NCBI RefSeq assembly: GCF_029168945.1
Contig: NC_083605.1
Span: 35,229,280 to 35,293,279, forward strand
Length of the DNA stretch: 64,000 bases
Direction of reading: 5' to 3'
Source of the DNA: Cannabis sativa
Lineage: Eukaryota > Streptophyta > Magnoliopsida > Rosales > Cannabaceae
Shown in pieces: positions 35,406-47,089 of the stretch (position 1 is the first letter of the stretch; every line of letters begins with the position of its first letter). The translations under genes and the position numbers were made by a program. The notes under the pieces are model-generated. The model did no database searches, was not told the origin of the DNA, and was given only the letters and a program-made list of their open reading frames with translations.

Positions 35406-36038
35406 TAACCACATAATATATATATCATCACCAAATAAACACACCAATATATTTATAATCTTTGCTTTTCTTCATATTTTTGTCACTTTTATTTTTGCGG
35501 TGATCAAATAATCAAAACGCAATAAACACTTTCAATTTCTCATGAGATATATGTGATGCAATAACTTGAATAATTACTGTCTGACATGTTATATGGTCAC
35601 CTACTCATGACCTTAATTTGTCTTAGTTTGTATATTACCGAAAAGAAAGAAAGAAAGAAAAATCAGTAATTTGTATGTTTTTATATATATAATGAGATCA
35701 ACATGCAATGAAAAGGTAAACAAGAAGAACAAAAAACAAAAATGTGAATCATATTGCAAATATTGTGTAAAATGTATAAGTAATTGTGTATTTTGGTGTA
35801 TTTATTGTGTAATACTAGTTCATCATGATCTTCTGTGTATATGCTGAATATGAAAGCCTATCCATATGGTGGAAATTTACACATCTTGAACTTTTCAATC
35901 TATATATATATAGGATTTTTATAAGATAGAGAATTTTAAAAATGTCTTATTTGTGAGGATTTATTATAAATTGGGTCCCAGTATGGTATATGGCCACTAC
36001 AATGTTACAATATGGTGTAGTGTAGGAAATTAGTATTA
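35406..36038 (+). other. 3' flank / 3' UTR of the SOC1-like gene
   Basis: There is no further coding sequence. AATAAA-type signals occur about 30 bp (CAAATAAACAC) and 115 bp (GCAATAAACAC) after the stop codon and could serve polyadenylation. The stretch ends at the CACTA transposon, so the gene and the transposon are only about 630 bp apart. Confidence 0.5.
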
Positions 36039-36051
36039 CACTACAAGAAAA
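36039..36051 (+). repeat. CACTA left terminal inverted repeat
   Basis: CACTACAAGAAAA, the classic plant CACTA terminus, preceded by the TSD TTA. Confidence 0.95.
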
Positions 36052-36056
36052 GACCT

Positions 36057-36556
36057 TTTCACCGGCGCAGTTCGTCAAATGCGCCGGTAAAAGTTGTCGA
36101 CGTAAAAGAAAAACTGAAAATCCATTTACATTTTCGCTTTATTTTTGCCGGCGCAATATTGCGCCGGTATTACTATGTTTTGCCGGCGCAATAATGAATA
36201 TGCGCCGGTAAAAGGGATGAAATGAAGCGCCAATAGGCGCGAAAAGTTTGCCGCCTTTTATTTCATTTATTCTGGCGCTTGTACACTTTTACCGGCGCAT
36301 ATATGCGCCGGTAAAAGTCCCTAAAAAAGAGAGGAAAACTTCTCGCGTGGATTTCCTTGGTAGGTGGGGATACTTTTACCGGCGCACCATTGCGCCGGTA
36401 AAAGTTGTAAATGAAACGCGTGGATTTTGACGTGGCAAGTGGGGATACTTTTACCTGCGCCGGTAAAAGGTGTAAATGAAACGCGCGTTTTGACTTAGGT
36501 CAAATTTTTAAAAGAACTTTTACCGGCGCATCCAATTGCGCTGGTAAAAGTGTATA
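36057..36556 (+). repeat. CACTA left subterminal palindromic repeats
   Basis: About seven units of the form CTTTTACCGGCGCA-n-TGCGCCGGTAAAAG, each a near-perfect hairpin, separated by 30-60 bp. In En/Spm, subterminal repeats bind TNPA; that role is inferred here. Some units vary (TTTTGCCGGCGCA, CTTTTACCTGCGCC). Confidence 0.85.
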
Positions 36557-36855
36557 TATGAACCAGAGCTGCACGAAGCCCCCCCTTCTTCCCCATTTCC
36601 ATTTTTTCATTTTCAGAGAAAAAAAAATTCTCTCAGCCCCCCCTTCTCCGATTCTCTCAATCTCTCTCAATCTCTAACTCAATCCCTCTCAATCCTCTCA
36701 ATCTCTCTCAATCCTCTCAATCACCCTCTTTTTTTCTTCAAAAAAACCACCACCACCACTTCGTCGGCCACCACCGCCACCACCACCGGCGGTCACCGTT
36801 CCCATCAACGACAACCGAGGGACGACAGCCACCACCGCAGACCACCAAGGCTTAA
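36557..36855 (+). promoter_or_regulatory. Probable leader of the CACTA transcript
   Basis: Downstream of the subterminal repeats comes a pyrimidine-rich CCCCCCCTTCTTCCCC stretch, a CTCTCAAT repeat run and a CCACCACCACC-rich block, ending at AAGGTATTT, a plausible splice donor. The composition resembles a 5' UTR exon. No TATA box is clear. Inference only. Confidence 0.35.
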
Positions 36856-36879
36856 GGTATTTTTAATTTTTTTAATGTA

Positions 36880-37365
36880 GGTATAAATGTATGTGTATGT
36901 ATAAATACATGTATGTATGTATATGTATGTGTATATATGTTAGATTATGTATATATATGTGTATGTATGTATGTGTGTGTATGTGTATGTATGTGTATGT
37001 GTATGTGTAGGTGTATGTGTATGTGTATGTGGATGTGTATATATATGTGTGTATATGTATGTATGTATGTATGTATGTGTGTGTGTATGTGTATATGTGT
37101 ATGTATTTATGTGTATGTGTATGTGTATGTGGGTGTGGGTGTGGGTGTGTATATATATGTATGCATGTATTTGTATGTGTATATTGGTATATGTATATAT
37201 ATATATGTATGTAAATATGTATGCATATATGTGTGTATGTATGTATATATGTGTATATGTATGTAAATATATATATGTATATGTGTGTGTATGTGTGTGT
37301 ATAAGTGTATGTGAGTGTGTGTGAGTGTATGTGTATGAGTGTGTATATGTGTAAGTTAGTGTAGG
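36880..37365 (+). repeat. Microsatellite (TATG/TGTG)n, about 490 bp
   Basis: Nearly pure alternating purine-pyrimidine sequence made of GTAT, GTGT and ATAT units. Open frames through it encode only Tyr/Val/Cys/Met periodic peptides and are not genes. Confidence 0.95.
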
Positions 37366-37799
37366 GTAATGGATATGTGATAAAATTTTGAAATTTTTAT
37401 CGGTATTAATTGAATGTTTGGTTTTACTTTTTTATGGAATTAGGTTCGTGTTCGACCGCTCCGGATTACCGCTAGCTGCCTGCAGTTATTATTTTTGCAC
37501 TCGATTCAAGTATGTTTTTTTGCTTTCGCTTAGTACATAGTAGGGTTTGTTATTAGTTAATATGTCTATGCATGTTAGAGAAGTAGGTTCTGTGATAAAA
37601 TTGACTGCTGTTGGATGGGTGAATTATTCTTTTGTTTATATATTGTTTGGAAATATTTGTTTCTGTTATTTTTAGGTATTAAAAATTTTGGGTTTACACT
37701 TTTTAAGCCGTTATGCTGCCGAAATTTTAGTAGAAAAAATGTAAAATTAATTGAATGTTTAAATGAAATAAAATTGAAATTGAAATTTAAAACATGTAA

Positions 37800-38540
37800 T
37801 TAAAAAGTTAGTAAAATAATACTCTTTTTTTTTAAAAAAAAAAAAAATCAATTTAAATAATAAATAATTAGGAAAATATTTAATTATGAAATGTAATATA
37901 TAATTTTAAATATAATAAAATGATATTATTAGTTTTATTAAGTTAGTAATTTTAATTTAATTAATAAATGCTTAATAATTAATAAATGATTGAAAAAAAA
38001 TTAAAGAATGTAAGATATAATTTAAAATGTAATAAAGTGGTTTTAAATTTTTTTAAAAAGTTAGTACTTTTAATTTAAATAATAAATGATTAATAAATAA
38101 TAAAAATGAAAAAAATGTAATGTATAATTTAAAATATAATAAAATGATATTATAAATTTGAAAAAGTTAGTAATTTTAATTTAAATAATAAATTATTAAA
38201 AAAATAATAAAAGTAAAAAATGTAATATATAAATTAAAATGTAATAAAGTGGTATTAATTTTTTTTTTAAAAGTTAGTAATTTTAATTAAAAAAATAAAT
38301 ATTAAAAAATAATATAAATGAAAAAAATGTAATATATAATTTAAAATATAATAAAGTGATATTATGTATTTGAGAAAGTTAGTAATTTTAATTTAAATAA
38401 TAAATTATTAAAAAATAATAAAAATGAAAAAAAAAAAGGTAATATATAATTTAAAATATAATAAAGTGATATTATAAATTTAAAAAATTTGTAATTTTAA
38501 TTTAAATAATAAAAGTGAAAATGTAATAAAGTGATATTAT
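37800..38540 (+). repeat. AT-rich tandem repeat, about 100-120-bp unit
   Basis: Around six diverged copies of a unit containing AAAGTTAGTAATTTTAATTT, AATAATAAATTATTAAA and AATGTAATATATAATTTAA lie head to tail. A frequent element is TAATAAAGTGATATTAT. It lies inside the CACTA element between leader and nested LTR element. Confidence 0.75.
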
Positions 38541-38760
38541 AATAAGTATAAATGAGCATAAGATATTGTAAAGTATATGATAAGATATTGTAAAATAGCA
38601 TAAAATTAAATTTGTATTATCTTTCCTTGATCTCTTTGGTTATACACTAAAGATAGGATTTAACAATTGTATTTGTATTATCACTTAGTGATAATTTGTT
38701 TTTTAATTTTACACATGCACGAAATACCTTAGACCCGTTTGGAGAGGTTGAGTCAGTAAG

Positions 38761-40653
38761 TGTTGGGTTTTATGCCCTAAATAAAACTCATTTCAATATA
38801 ATCAGATTTACTTATTAATATAGATCAGAAATAACATTTAATGTTGCATGGTTCACATGATTTATTTCATGATTATATGTACATAATGTATAAATTCATC
38901 TGAAACCCTTTTCACATACTTGATCCTGTTTATTGTGCCGTCAACACATTGGAAAGTAAACATGACTATGTGAATAAAGTTTCCTAGATTTATCAGACAC
39001 AAGGTTTTACTGATATGATAATCTACAACAAGAGTTTACTTGTATTTGGAGAAATACTATGTTCTTTCCAGAACATTGGTTAAAGTAAAGCTCAGGTTGG
39101 ATGCATGGAGTATGCATCGGAAGGGACCGATATTGAACTTTGACTTAGATTTATTAAACTTACCGTAATATCTATTCAAGTCAATATCGCCTAGTTGATC
39201 CTAGATCAAATGATCTTAATCCTGATATGATTAGGCTCAATCTCGAGAGGCTATTCGTGTTCTTTGATTTGTTAGTTAAGCCTACTTTTAGGTCAGGGTG
39301 ATACGTACATTTTGGGAACACGGTAGTGCAATTGAGTGGGAGCGCTAGCATAAACATGGAATCTATAGCTTCTTTCTGGCGAATAGTAAGCAAAGGATGA
39401 TCTCCTTTGAGCTTGACCAAACCAACATAAATGGTGGAGTACTCATTTCACATAAGCTGAAATATCATTTATACGGGGTCAAGTGTGTTAAGGAATAAAT
39501 ACATTGTAGGGTGTAACGGTAATTTAATCCCTTTACAGTGTAGATCATTCATATAGAGGATCATTGATCACATTAGGATTATAACAATGGATAACTAATG
39601 ATGTGTCTATATGGTGGAACATATAGAGCATTCTTTATACTGAGAGTGCAATTCTAAGTTCTATGCGTGGATTCAACGAAGAATTAATAAGTTAGTGAAT
39701 TTTAGTGCTAAATTCTTGATCTACTTATTGGAAGCTCGGTTATATAGACCCATGGTCCCCCCACTAGTTGAGATAATATTGCTTGTAAGACTCATGTAAT
39801 TGGTTTTGATTAATCAATTATAATTCTCAAATTAGACTATGTCTATTTGTGAATTTTTCACTAAGTAAGGGCGAAATTGTAAAGAAAGAGTTTATGGGGG
39901 CATATTTGTTAATTATGATACTTTGTACGGTTCAATTAATAAATATGATAAATGACAATATCATTTAATAATTATTTATAATTATTAAATAGTTAGAATT
40001 GGCATTTAAATGGTTGAATTAGGAAATTGGCATTTTTGAGAAAATCAGATACAAAAGGTGTTAAAATTGCAAAATTGCAAAGCCCAAGGCCCAATCCACT
40101 AATGCTTGGCCGGCCACCTATTGTAGGTTTTTAAGTTGATTTTTTCATTATTTTAATGCCATATAATTCAAACCTAACCCTAGTGGAATGCTATAAATAG
40201 ATAGTGAAGGCTTCAGAAAAATAAGACTTTTCTTCTGACACTTTCTGAATCAGAAAAACTGAGCCTTCTCTCTCCCTATCTTTAGCTACCACTTCTTCTT
40301 TCTTCTTCCTTTGAATTTCGAAATCCTTAGTGATTAGAGTAGTGCCCACACACATCAAGTGATACCTCAATCATAGTGAGGAAGATCGTGAAGAAAGATC
40401 ATCAGCAAAGGAGTTTCAGCATCAGGGATTCAGAGAAAGAGATCCAGGTTCAGATATTGATAATGCTCTGCTACAGAAAGGAATTAAGGGCTAGATATCT
40501 GAACGGGAGGAGTCATTATATTCCGCTGCACCCAATGTAAGGTTTCCTAAACTTTATATGTGTTTATTTTATCGTTTTAGAAAGTTCATATTTAGGATGT
40601 TAATAAACATACTTGTGAGTAGATCTAAGATCCTGGTAAAATAATTTCCAACA
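38761..40653 (+). repeat. 5' LTR of nested copia-like element
   Basis: 1,893 bp. The single open frame inside (complement of 39181-39420) is repeated in both LTRs and has no recognisable domain, so I treat it as chance. Confidence 0.95.
40192..40199 (+). promoter_or_regulatory. TATA box of the 5' LTR
   Basis: TATAAATA lies about 460 bp before the LTR end; transcription (start of R) would be expected some 30 bp downstream, near the CAGAAAAATAAG segment. The same site is at 48521-48528 in the 3' LTR, where it would point outwards towards the CACTA transposase at 49378. Confidence 0.6.
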
Positions 40654-40655
40654 AC

Positions 40656-40672
40656 TGGCCTCAGAACCATGG
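40656..40672 (+). other. Primer-binding site of nested copia-like element
   Basis: TGGCCTCAGAACCATGG starts two bases after the 5' LTR. It is a diverged form of TGGTATCAGAGC, the initiator Met tRNA site. Confidence 0.65.
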
Positions 40673-40699
40673 TAATTGATTTACTTGCAAGAAATTTGG

Positions 40700-43600
40700 A
40701 CTTTAAAACGATTGTTTGTATGTTCTTTGGATGGTATCATGTTGTATTGAGTGTTATTTGATGATTGATTGATGTTTGTGAAATTTTCGTGAAAAATAAT
40801 TGCGATTTTATCTCTGGAATTATTTTTATTGGATAGTATGGAAAAAATTAAGCAAGTTAGCCTTTTACAGAACTTAATTTGTATTTTATTTGAATTAGTT
40901 ATGATTTTTTGAAGATTTGAAAAAATCGGGGCTGTGCTGATATTTTCCTGCGATCGCAAATCTGTCCGTACAGTTTCGAATTTTTTTGTTTTTCTTCGAT
41001 TTTTCATGCTTTTTCATGGAATTAACTTCTAATTTTTTTGTATAGTTTTGTATTTATACTATTACTATTCCTAATTCAATTCTAATTATCATTTTGAATT
41101 AATTTAATATTTTTTAAATTTAATTCAAGATATTAGTGTAATTTGAATTTGAATAGAATTAGTATCTATCTTCTTGCTTAAAAATCTATCTTATTTTTAA
41201 ATTTGATTATATCTTATTTTTTTTTTAAATTTAAGATCAGATTTTATAAGATATTTATAAAATCTTTTAAGATATTTTTAATTATATCTTATCTTTTAAG
41301 ATTTTTTTTTAAAATTAAATCTTTTTAGATATTTTGACCTTATTTAAATTTAAAATAAGATATTTATAATCATGTAATTTTAAATAGATGTAAGATATTT
41401 TGCTAACTTTTAAATTTTGTTATTTTATTTATTTAAATTAAATTTAAAATCTGAAAAGATATTTCATTTATCTTTTCTAATTTTTATTTAATTTTTATTT
41501 TTAAAATAACATTTAAAATTTAAAAGTAGTTAGCAAATTTTTGAAATGATATTTAGGTTGGTTGAAACCTAATTTTTCAAAATTGTAGGTTTAATTTTAA
41601 ATTTATTTTTTTTTAATTTTCGAATTTTTTCAAATTCTTTTAAAATTTTCGAAATTTTTTTTATTATTTAATTAATTATTTTCGAAATTAAATATTTAAT
41701 TTAAAATTAAATAAATCCTACATCGAACTATCCAGCTAACCTTGTTGCAGGAGTATGTATTTTAGCTTATGTGTAAGTTTTCAAAACCTATTATTACTTG
41801 ATTGCAAATAGCCATGGTTACTTTTTGCCAGATCTAATGATCTGATGGCTCCCTTTGTCAAGATAATAATTTGTAACAGGTATAATTTACAATCTTCTTT
41901 CATCTGTGTATGACCTAGCAACATGATAGGACCCATCCAAAGTGTGCCTGTGTGAGCCTATGTGTTTAATTTTATTATAGATGCATATAGGTTAATGTTG
42001 CTAAAATAAATTATCATAGTTATTGATAGAATTTATTTAGGCCCATTTAGTTTTTGGGCCTATTCAATTAATAACAGTTTTTCTTATTAAGGTTAAATTC
42101 CTCTCTTTTGGGCCTTGTGTGAGAGTTGGGAGCCATAGAAGTGGGTACGACATACTGAACCCAGCACCCCCTCACACAAACCACCCCAATTGTGAAGGCC
42201 CATTTGCCTGATTTGAACAACTGTACTAGGTTAATTACACTAGTTTAACCTAATAAAATTGATTAGCAACATAATTAATTTCATTTATTTTGAAATTAAT
42301 TTAAGAAAATTATAGTTTAAAGAATTTTTTATTCTAAGTTAAACTATATGTATTTTTCTTGTATTTAATTAAATATAGAATTATAACCATCTAGATTCTT
42401 TCTGGAGCTTAATTTAAATTTTTCATTAAATATTCCTATTTAAGTTGATATTTAGTTATCTTCAACTAACCAACTTAAATCTGAATATCTTTTGGATTTA
42501 AAATTTCAAAATTAAGTTGAGGAATTTTAGGCATTGGTTATTAAGATTCTTTAGATATTTTTTAAGTTAATATCTTTTCAAATATTAACTTAAAATGGAA
42601 TATTTTCAAATTAAGCGGTTACAACTTAATTTTTGATATTTAATTAAATTTAAATTTGAAAAATATTTAGGTTCTAGATTTTTTCTAATACAACCTAAAT
42701 TAGATATTTTTTCAAATTTTGTGGAAAAGATACTTAGTCAAATAAGATATTTTCTAGATAGTTATTTCTAGACTACTTATTATTTCTAATATTAAATAGG
42801 AAAATATTATAAATTGTGAAATTAATTATTTAATTAATTTTGGTACAATTTATTTTAAGTATATTTTTCCTAGTATTAAACTAGAGATTAATAATTAAGC
42901 ATTCTCTACACTTAATTATTTATTTCTTGAATTTAATACATTTAATTAATTTGAAAATTAAATATCTAAGTTGATTTTTATCATCATACTTAAATATTTC
43001 TTTTTCATGACATTTAATTAAATAGAAAATTATTTTTAGTTGAAATTTATTTTTTCAACTAAATTTAAATAATTTTCAAAATATATTTTTTTCTTTATTT
43101 TATTAATCAATTTTCGAAATTGTATTTCTTAAATGCTAGAATTTCGAATTTTATCTTGAAAAATAGATTAAGTTGTAAATTAATTATTTATTTTAATTAA
43201 TTCTTGGATCAACTTAAATCAATGATTTTTTCATTTATTGATTAATTTAAAATAAATTGAATTAAAGTACATTATTAGAAATTGAATTAATTAGTCAAAG
43301 GAAAATCTAGATAGATGATATTTTTGCTTGAAGTATTTTTCTAGTGTATTTAATTAAATAGAAAATTAATATTTAAGTTGATTTTCATCATCATACTTAA
43401 ATATTTAAATTTTTCTTATATATTTAATTAAATAGGAAAATTATATTTTTTGTTGTAAATTAATTTTATTAATTAATTTTGGGCCAACATTAAATTAGAA
43501 TAATTTTTCTAGGATTTATTTTTTATTTTAATATGCATTTTTCGAAAATTGTATTCTTATATACTTTAATTTTTCGAAATGCAATATATATTTATAGAAA

Positions 43601-43850
43601 ATTAAATTTGAGTTGTAAATTAATTTAAGTTAATTTTGTAACAACTTAAATTGAATATTTTTCTAAATATTTATTGGAAATTATTACTAAGATGGAAATA
43701 ATTCATGTTATTTTCATATCCATCTAAGTAAAATTTAAAAATATTAAATTAAAATTTATATTTAGAATTTTTCATTCTAAATTGGAAATTTTAATTAAAT
43801 AAATATATATTTAAAATAAATAGAATAAATAAAGAGAATCAAAGAAAATA
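40700..43850 (+). repeat. AT-rich internal spacer with diverged repeats
   Basis: There are about 3.1 kb of very AT-rich DNA with no ORF where copia elements would carry GAG. Segments such as TTTAATTAAATAGAAAATTA and AAGTTGATTTTCATCATCAT recur (for example near 42965-43030 and 43350-43440). One GC-richer island lies at about 42040-42200. Confidence 0.6.
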
Positions 43851-44900
43851 CAACTCACTTTAAATAATGAGCTTGATTATTATTAAGATATTCGATCTCC
43901 ATTGTTGGTCTTACAAAAGTTAAAAGTTTTCAATATAACCTCGAGACGCTAGACTTCGTCCCCCTATGGATGGTTATTCGTTGAACGCATTTAACACCGT
44001 AAGATTTCATTTGATAAGTGTTTTGTAAGTTTTCGTCTCTATTAGACTCTCCCCTACGGTGACTACTTAGAGATAAACTTATGAAACATGAAACAATGGT
44101 AGAGGCTCATAAAATGAGAATAACCTTGACTCTCGCCTACCGGGACAACGTTGGATTCTTATTTTGATCGAATAAAAGGTTGCTAGAATGGTTTCTATTT
44201 TAGATGAGCTGACAATTCTATTCAATAAATGATGCTTTGACTCTCGCCTACCGGGACACTGTATCAGTTTGTTGAAAACCTTGGAAATTATTTAAGATTG
44301 TATGTTTTAGTATTTTCACTAGTCATTCCTACTTGCTATATGTTTATAATTTCTGAATTGTGTATGAATTTATATTGAACCATGTTATTTTCTGTTATTA
44401 AGTTGTAGTTTAATTTTGAATCTTCATTGTTGGTCTAACATGTTTGTTTTTCTAATGAGATAAATCCCTAATGGATTTTCACCATTAGACATACATAATA
44501 TTGTAAGATCTCGAAAGATAAGTATTGTATATGCGACATCTAACTGTTCATCAATTGATGACACCTTAGACTAGTATTTTTACAATATGAAACAAGAAGA
44601 TTACATAAATAAGATTACTTTGTCTTTCGCTAATCGAAGCATCGTTGGATTCTTATTTATAAACGAAATTATCCTAATTCCTCTTAGCTTATTCATTTCG
44701 AATTAGCTTCAAAACATATCATTGGATGAATGGTCTATAAATCATTTCATGTCATTCTATATTTTCTCTTAAGAAATTAAATGACGCATACGATTATAAT
44801 CTCGAAATTCTATTCCCAATTGATATAAATCCTCAATCTTAGAAATCTCCTACTTGTATGGGCAAATCTGACTTAGAGTTTGTATTAGTAGTGGTGGTCC
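43850..44900 (+). other. Conserved-looking untranslated block of the nested element
   Basis: Less AT-rich than its surroundings, with no ORF. The 18-mer CTCTCGCCTACCGGGACA occurs twice (about 44134 and 44236), and a degraded relative near 44620 is followed by the same ATCGTTGGATTCTTATTT-type sequence as the first copy. It may be the decayed GAG region or a packaging/leader sequence; I cannot tell which. Confidence 0.4.
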
Positions 44901-44999
44901 AAGAAAGAATTACTCATTATATTTGGTTGAATTTAAGTCTTTGACTTTAATTTTAGAATCCAAACAGAAATTTTCTTATATTTCTAATTCCAGAATACA

Positions 45000-47030
45000 A
45001 TACAGTTACACTTTCTCAAGTGTTTAATATCTATCTTCTATTAATGGATTAAAACTGTATGGAATATGAGTTAGGTATTCTGTGACCAGGATCCACTTGC
45101 AGTATTCTAAGAACTCTTTGATGTAACTAAACCTATGTCATCATAGACAATACCACATTTTTTTTTAATCTATGGCATTTGTATCTTGTTCATAGTGGAT
45201 TTGACAAGATCAATCTTTGCAAAGAGTTAATATGCCTATATCCACTGAAAGTAGTTCATCTCATTCGCAGATGGATGTACATTCAGGGGTGGATATGAGT
45301 TTTTCGTTGTATTCTTAAAACGATCACTCTAGATTATACCTTATGCAAAGAAATTTGAAATGTTTGAAAAATTTCTTAAATTTAGCAATGGTTAAAACCA
45401 TTAAGGTAAGTGGTTAAAGATCTTGCGAACTGATAGGGGTGGAGAAATAGTTAGTAGATATGCAGTTCAAAGATCATTAAATTGATTTTTGAATTATATC
45501 CAAACTTACCTCCCCAGAAATTTCGAGTTGCATGTTGATGATTAGTTACTAGTCGTTGCCTAAATCCTTCTATGGTAATACAATTTCAGAATGATGTAAT
45601 GGTTGTATACTTAATGTAAATCATTACTAGATTCATGGATGACCTAATCAAAATCTTAAGAAAAGCTAGAACTGTTAACCATGGTTTGTTAGCTATTCTA
45701 AGTGATTAGGGGTGGACCATCCCATTGTCAATAGATAAGAAAGTGTTTGTTCAAACAAATACTACTTTTCTAAGAAAATGACTAAGTCTGAAAAACAAGT
45801 AGCAAATAAAGGAGATATTTAATTCTTGATTCCAAAAGTGTTCTATTATCTTATATAACATATGATGATCCCACTGCCTCTGTTGTCTTGTCACAACCGA
45901 AGAGATCAATACCATTTAGTTTTCTTAGACATAATTCACGGTGCCTTGTCGTAGTGGGAGAGTTCATAGGAACTCACCTTCTTATGACTTGGGAGACGCT
46001 AGTGATTAAAATCCATTGTGAGTTTAAACAAGTAATGGATTGTCAAGATAAGAAACTAAGAAGAAAGCCAATAGAACTATGGTTTAATCCATTCACATGG
46101 AGTAACCTAAAGTTTTCTATTACAAGGACATAAAAGGAAATTTTTCGTTTATAAGTCCATTCAATGGACTTAACAAAACTTCCTGTTCCTAGTATTATAG
46201 GTTTGAGTTTATCTAAACCTATGGCTTGTGGTATACCTGGTAATTACTTACTCTAATGCAAGCAACTTACTTTAGTAAGATGCTGAAGCATTTTCTTTCT
46301 AATGGCAATCTATAGAAGCTTCACAACTTCTTAGGTATAGATTTTATTTATCTAAGGAAAAGTCTTAACTATTCCTGAAAAGATAAAGCCATGAAAGAAT
46401 TTCTTATATCAACAGTGAGAGGTCTTAGATATGCTTTTGTATGCCTTAGACCAGACACCTGCTGTTGAGTGGGAGTAATGAGTAGGTATCAGATTGATCC
46501 AGGAGAAGAACATTGGAAGACAATCAAGTAAATCTTAAGATTAAGAAGAGGAACTATATGTTAGTCTATAAGAGTGTGTTTAAAACTCTTAGACTACACC
46601 ACATCAGATTTCAAAATTTGCCTTTGTGCTAGTAAATCTTTCTGATAAGATGGTGCTTACTCTGGGGGTGGAATAGTGATTTTGGAGAAGTGTAAAAACC
46701 TATCTGAAGTCTCTAGGTCTACCAGAGAGGGACTGAATGTTAAAGCTGCAGGAAAGGTACTTATTCAGTCTAAGGAAAGTTCTATACATCTTTGGCACCA
46801 TTCCAAATTGCCTTAAACTACTAGTGTTAATTTCCTGATTAACCAAAAGTAGTTGCCAAAGGTATGTATAGAATCCAGTATCCCAAGAGAGTAGACATAT
46901 AGAAAGGAATTTCACATTATCAATGATTTTGTGATTAAGGAAGAGTAATGGTGGAGAAAAGATTGTGGTTAATTCAACCTTTCAGATCCTATTACGAGGA
47001 GTTTACTACTACTACACTTGATTTGTATAT
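45000..47030 (+). pseudogene. Fossil copia pol in the nested element
   Basis: Short traces in the right order on the plus strand: an integrase-like LRTDRGGE near 45425, a post-integrase patch with IPFSFLRHNSR near 45900, and RT/RNase H traces such as RGLRYAFVCLRPDT and MSRYQIDPGEEHWKTIK at 46420-46530. Near 46555-46575 comes the DYMLVYKS equivalent, and a RESRHIERNFTLSMIL-like tail lies at about 46885-46930. Every piece is broken by stops and frameshifts. It shows the element descends from a copia element but cannot encode its own enzymes. Confidence 0.7.
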
Positions 47031-47089
47031 CAAGGTGTTGAGATTATTTGAAACACACTTTTTGTTTTATATTAGTGCAAGTGGGAGTT

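Noticed and set aside
36057..36556. Regularly spaced palindromic repeats resembling a CRISPR array
   Set aside because: They sit directly inside a CACTA terminus in a plant nuclear sequence, with uneven spacing and matching repeats at the other end; they are subterminal transposase sites.
36913..37324. Overlapping open frames of up to 125 codons rich in Tyr, Val, Cys and Met
   Set aside because: They are translations of the GT/AT microsatellite in all three frames; not a protein.
39181..39420. 79-codon minus-strand frame, repeated at 47510-47749
   Set aside because: It is inside both LTR copies, has no recognisable domain and lies antisense to the element; its preservation follows from the LTRs being young.
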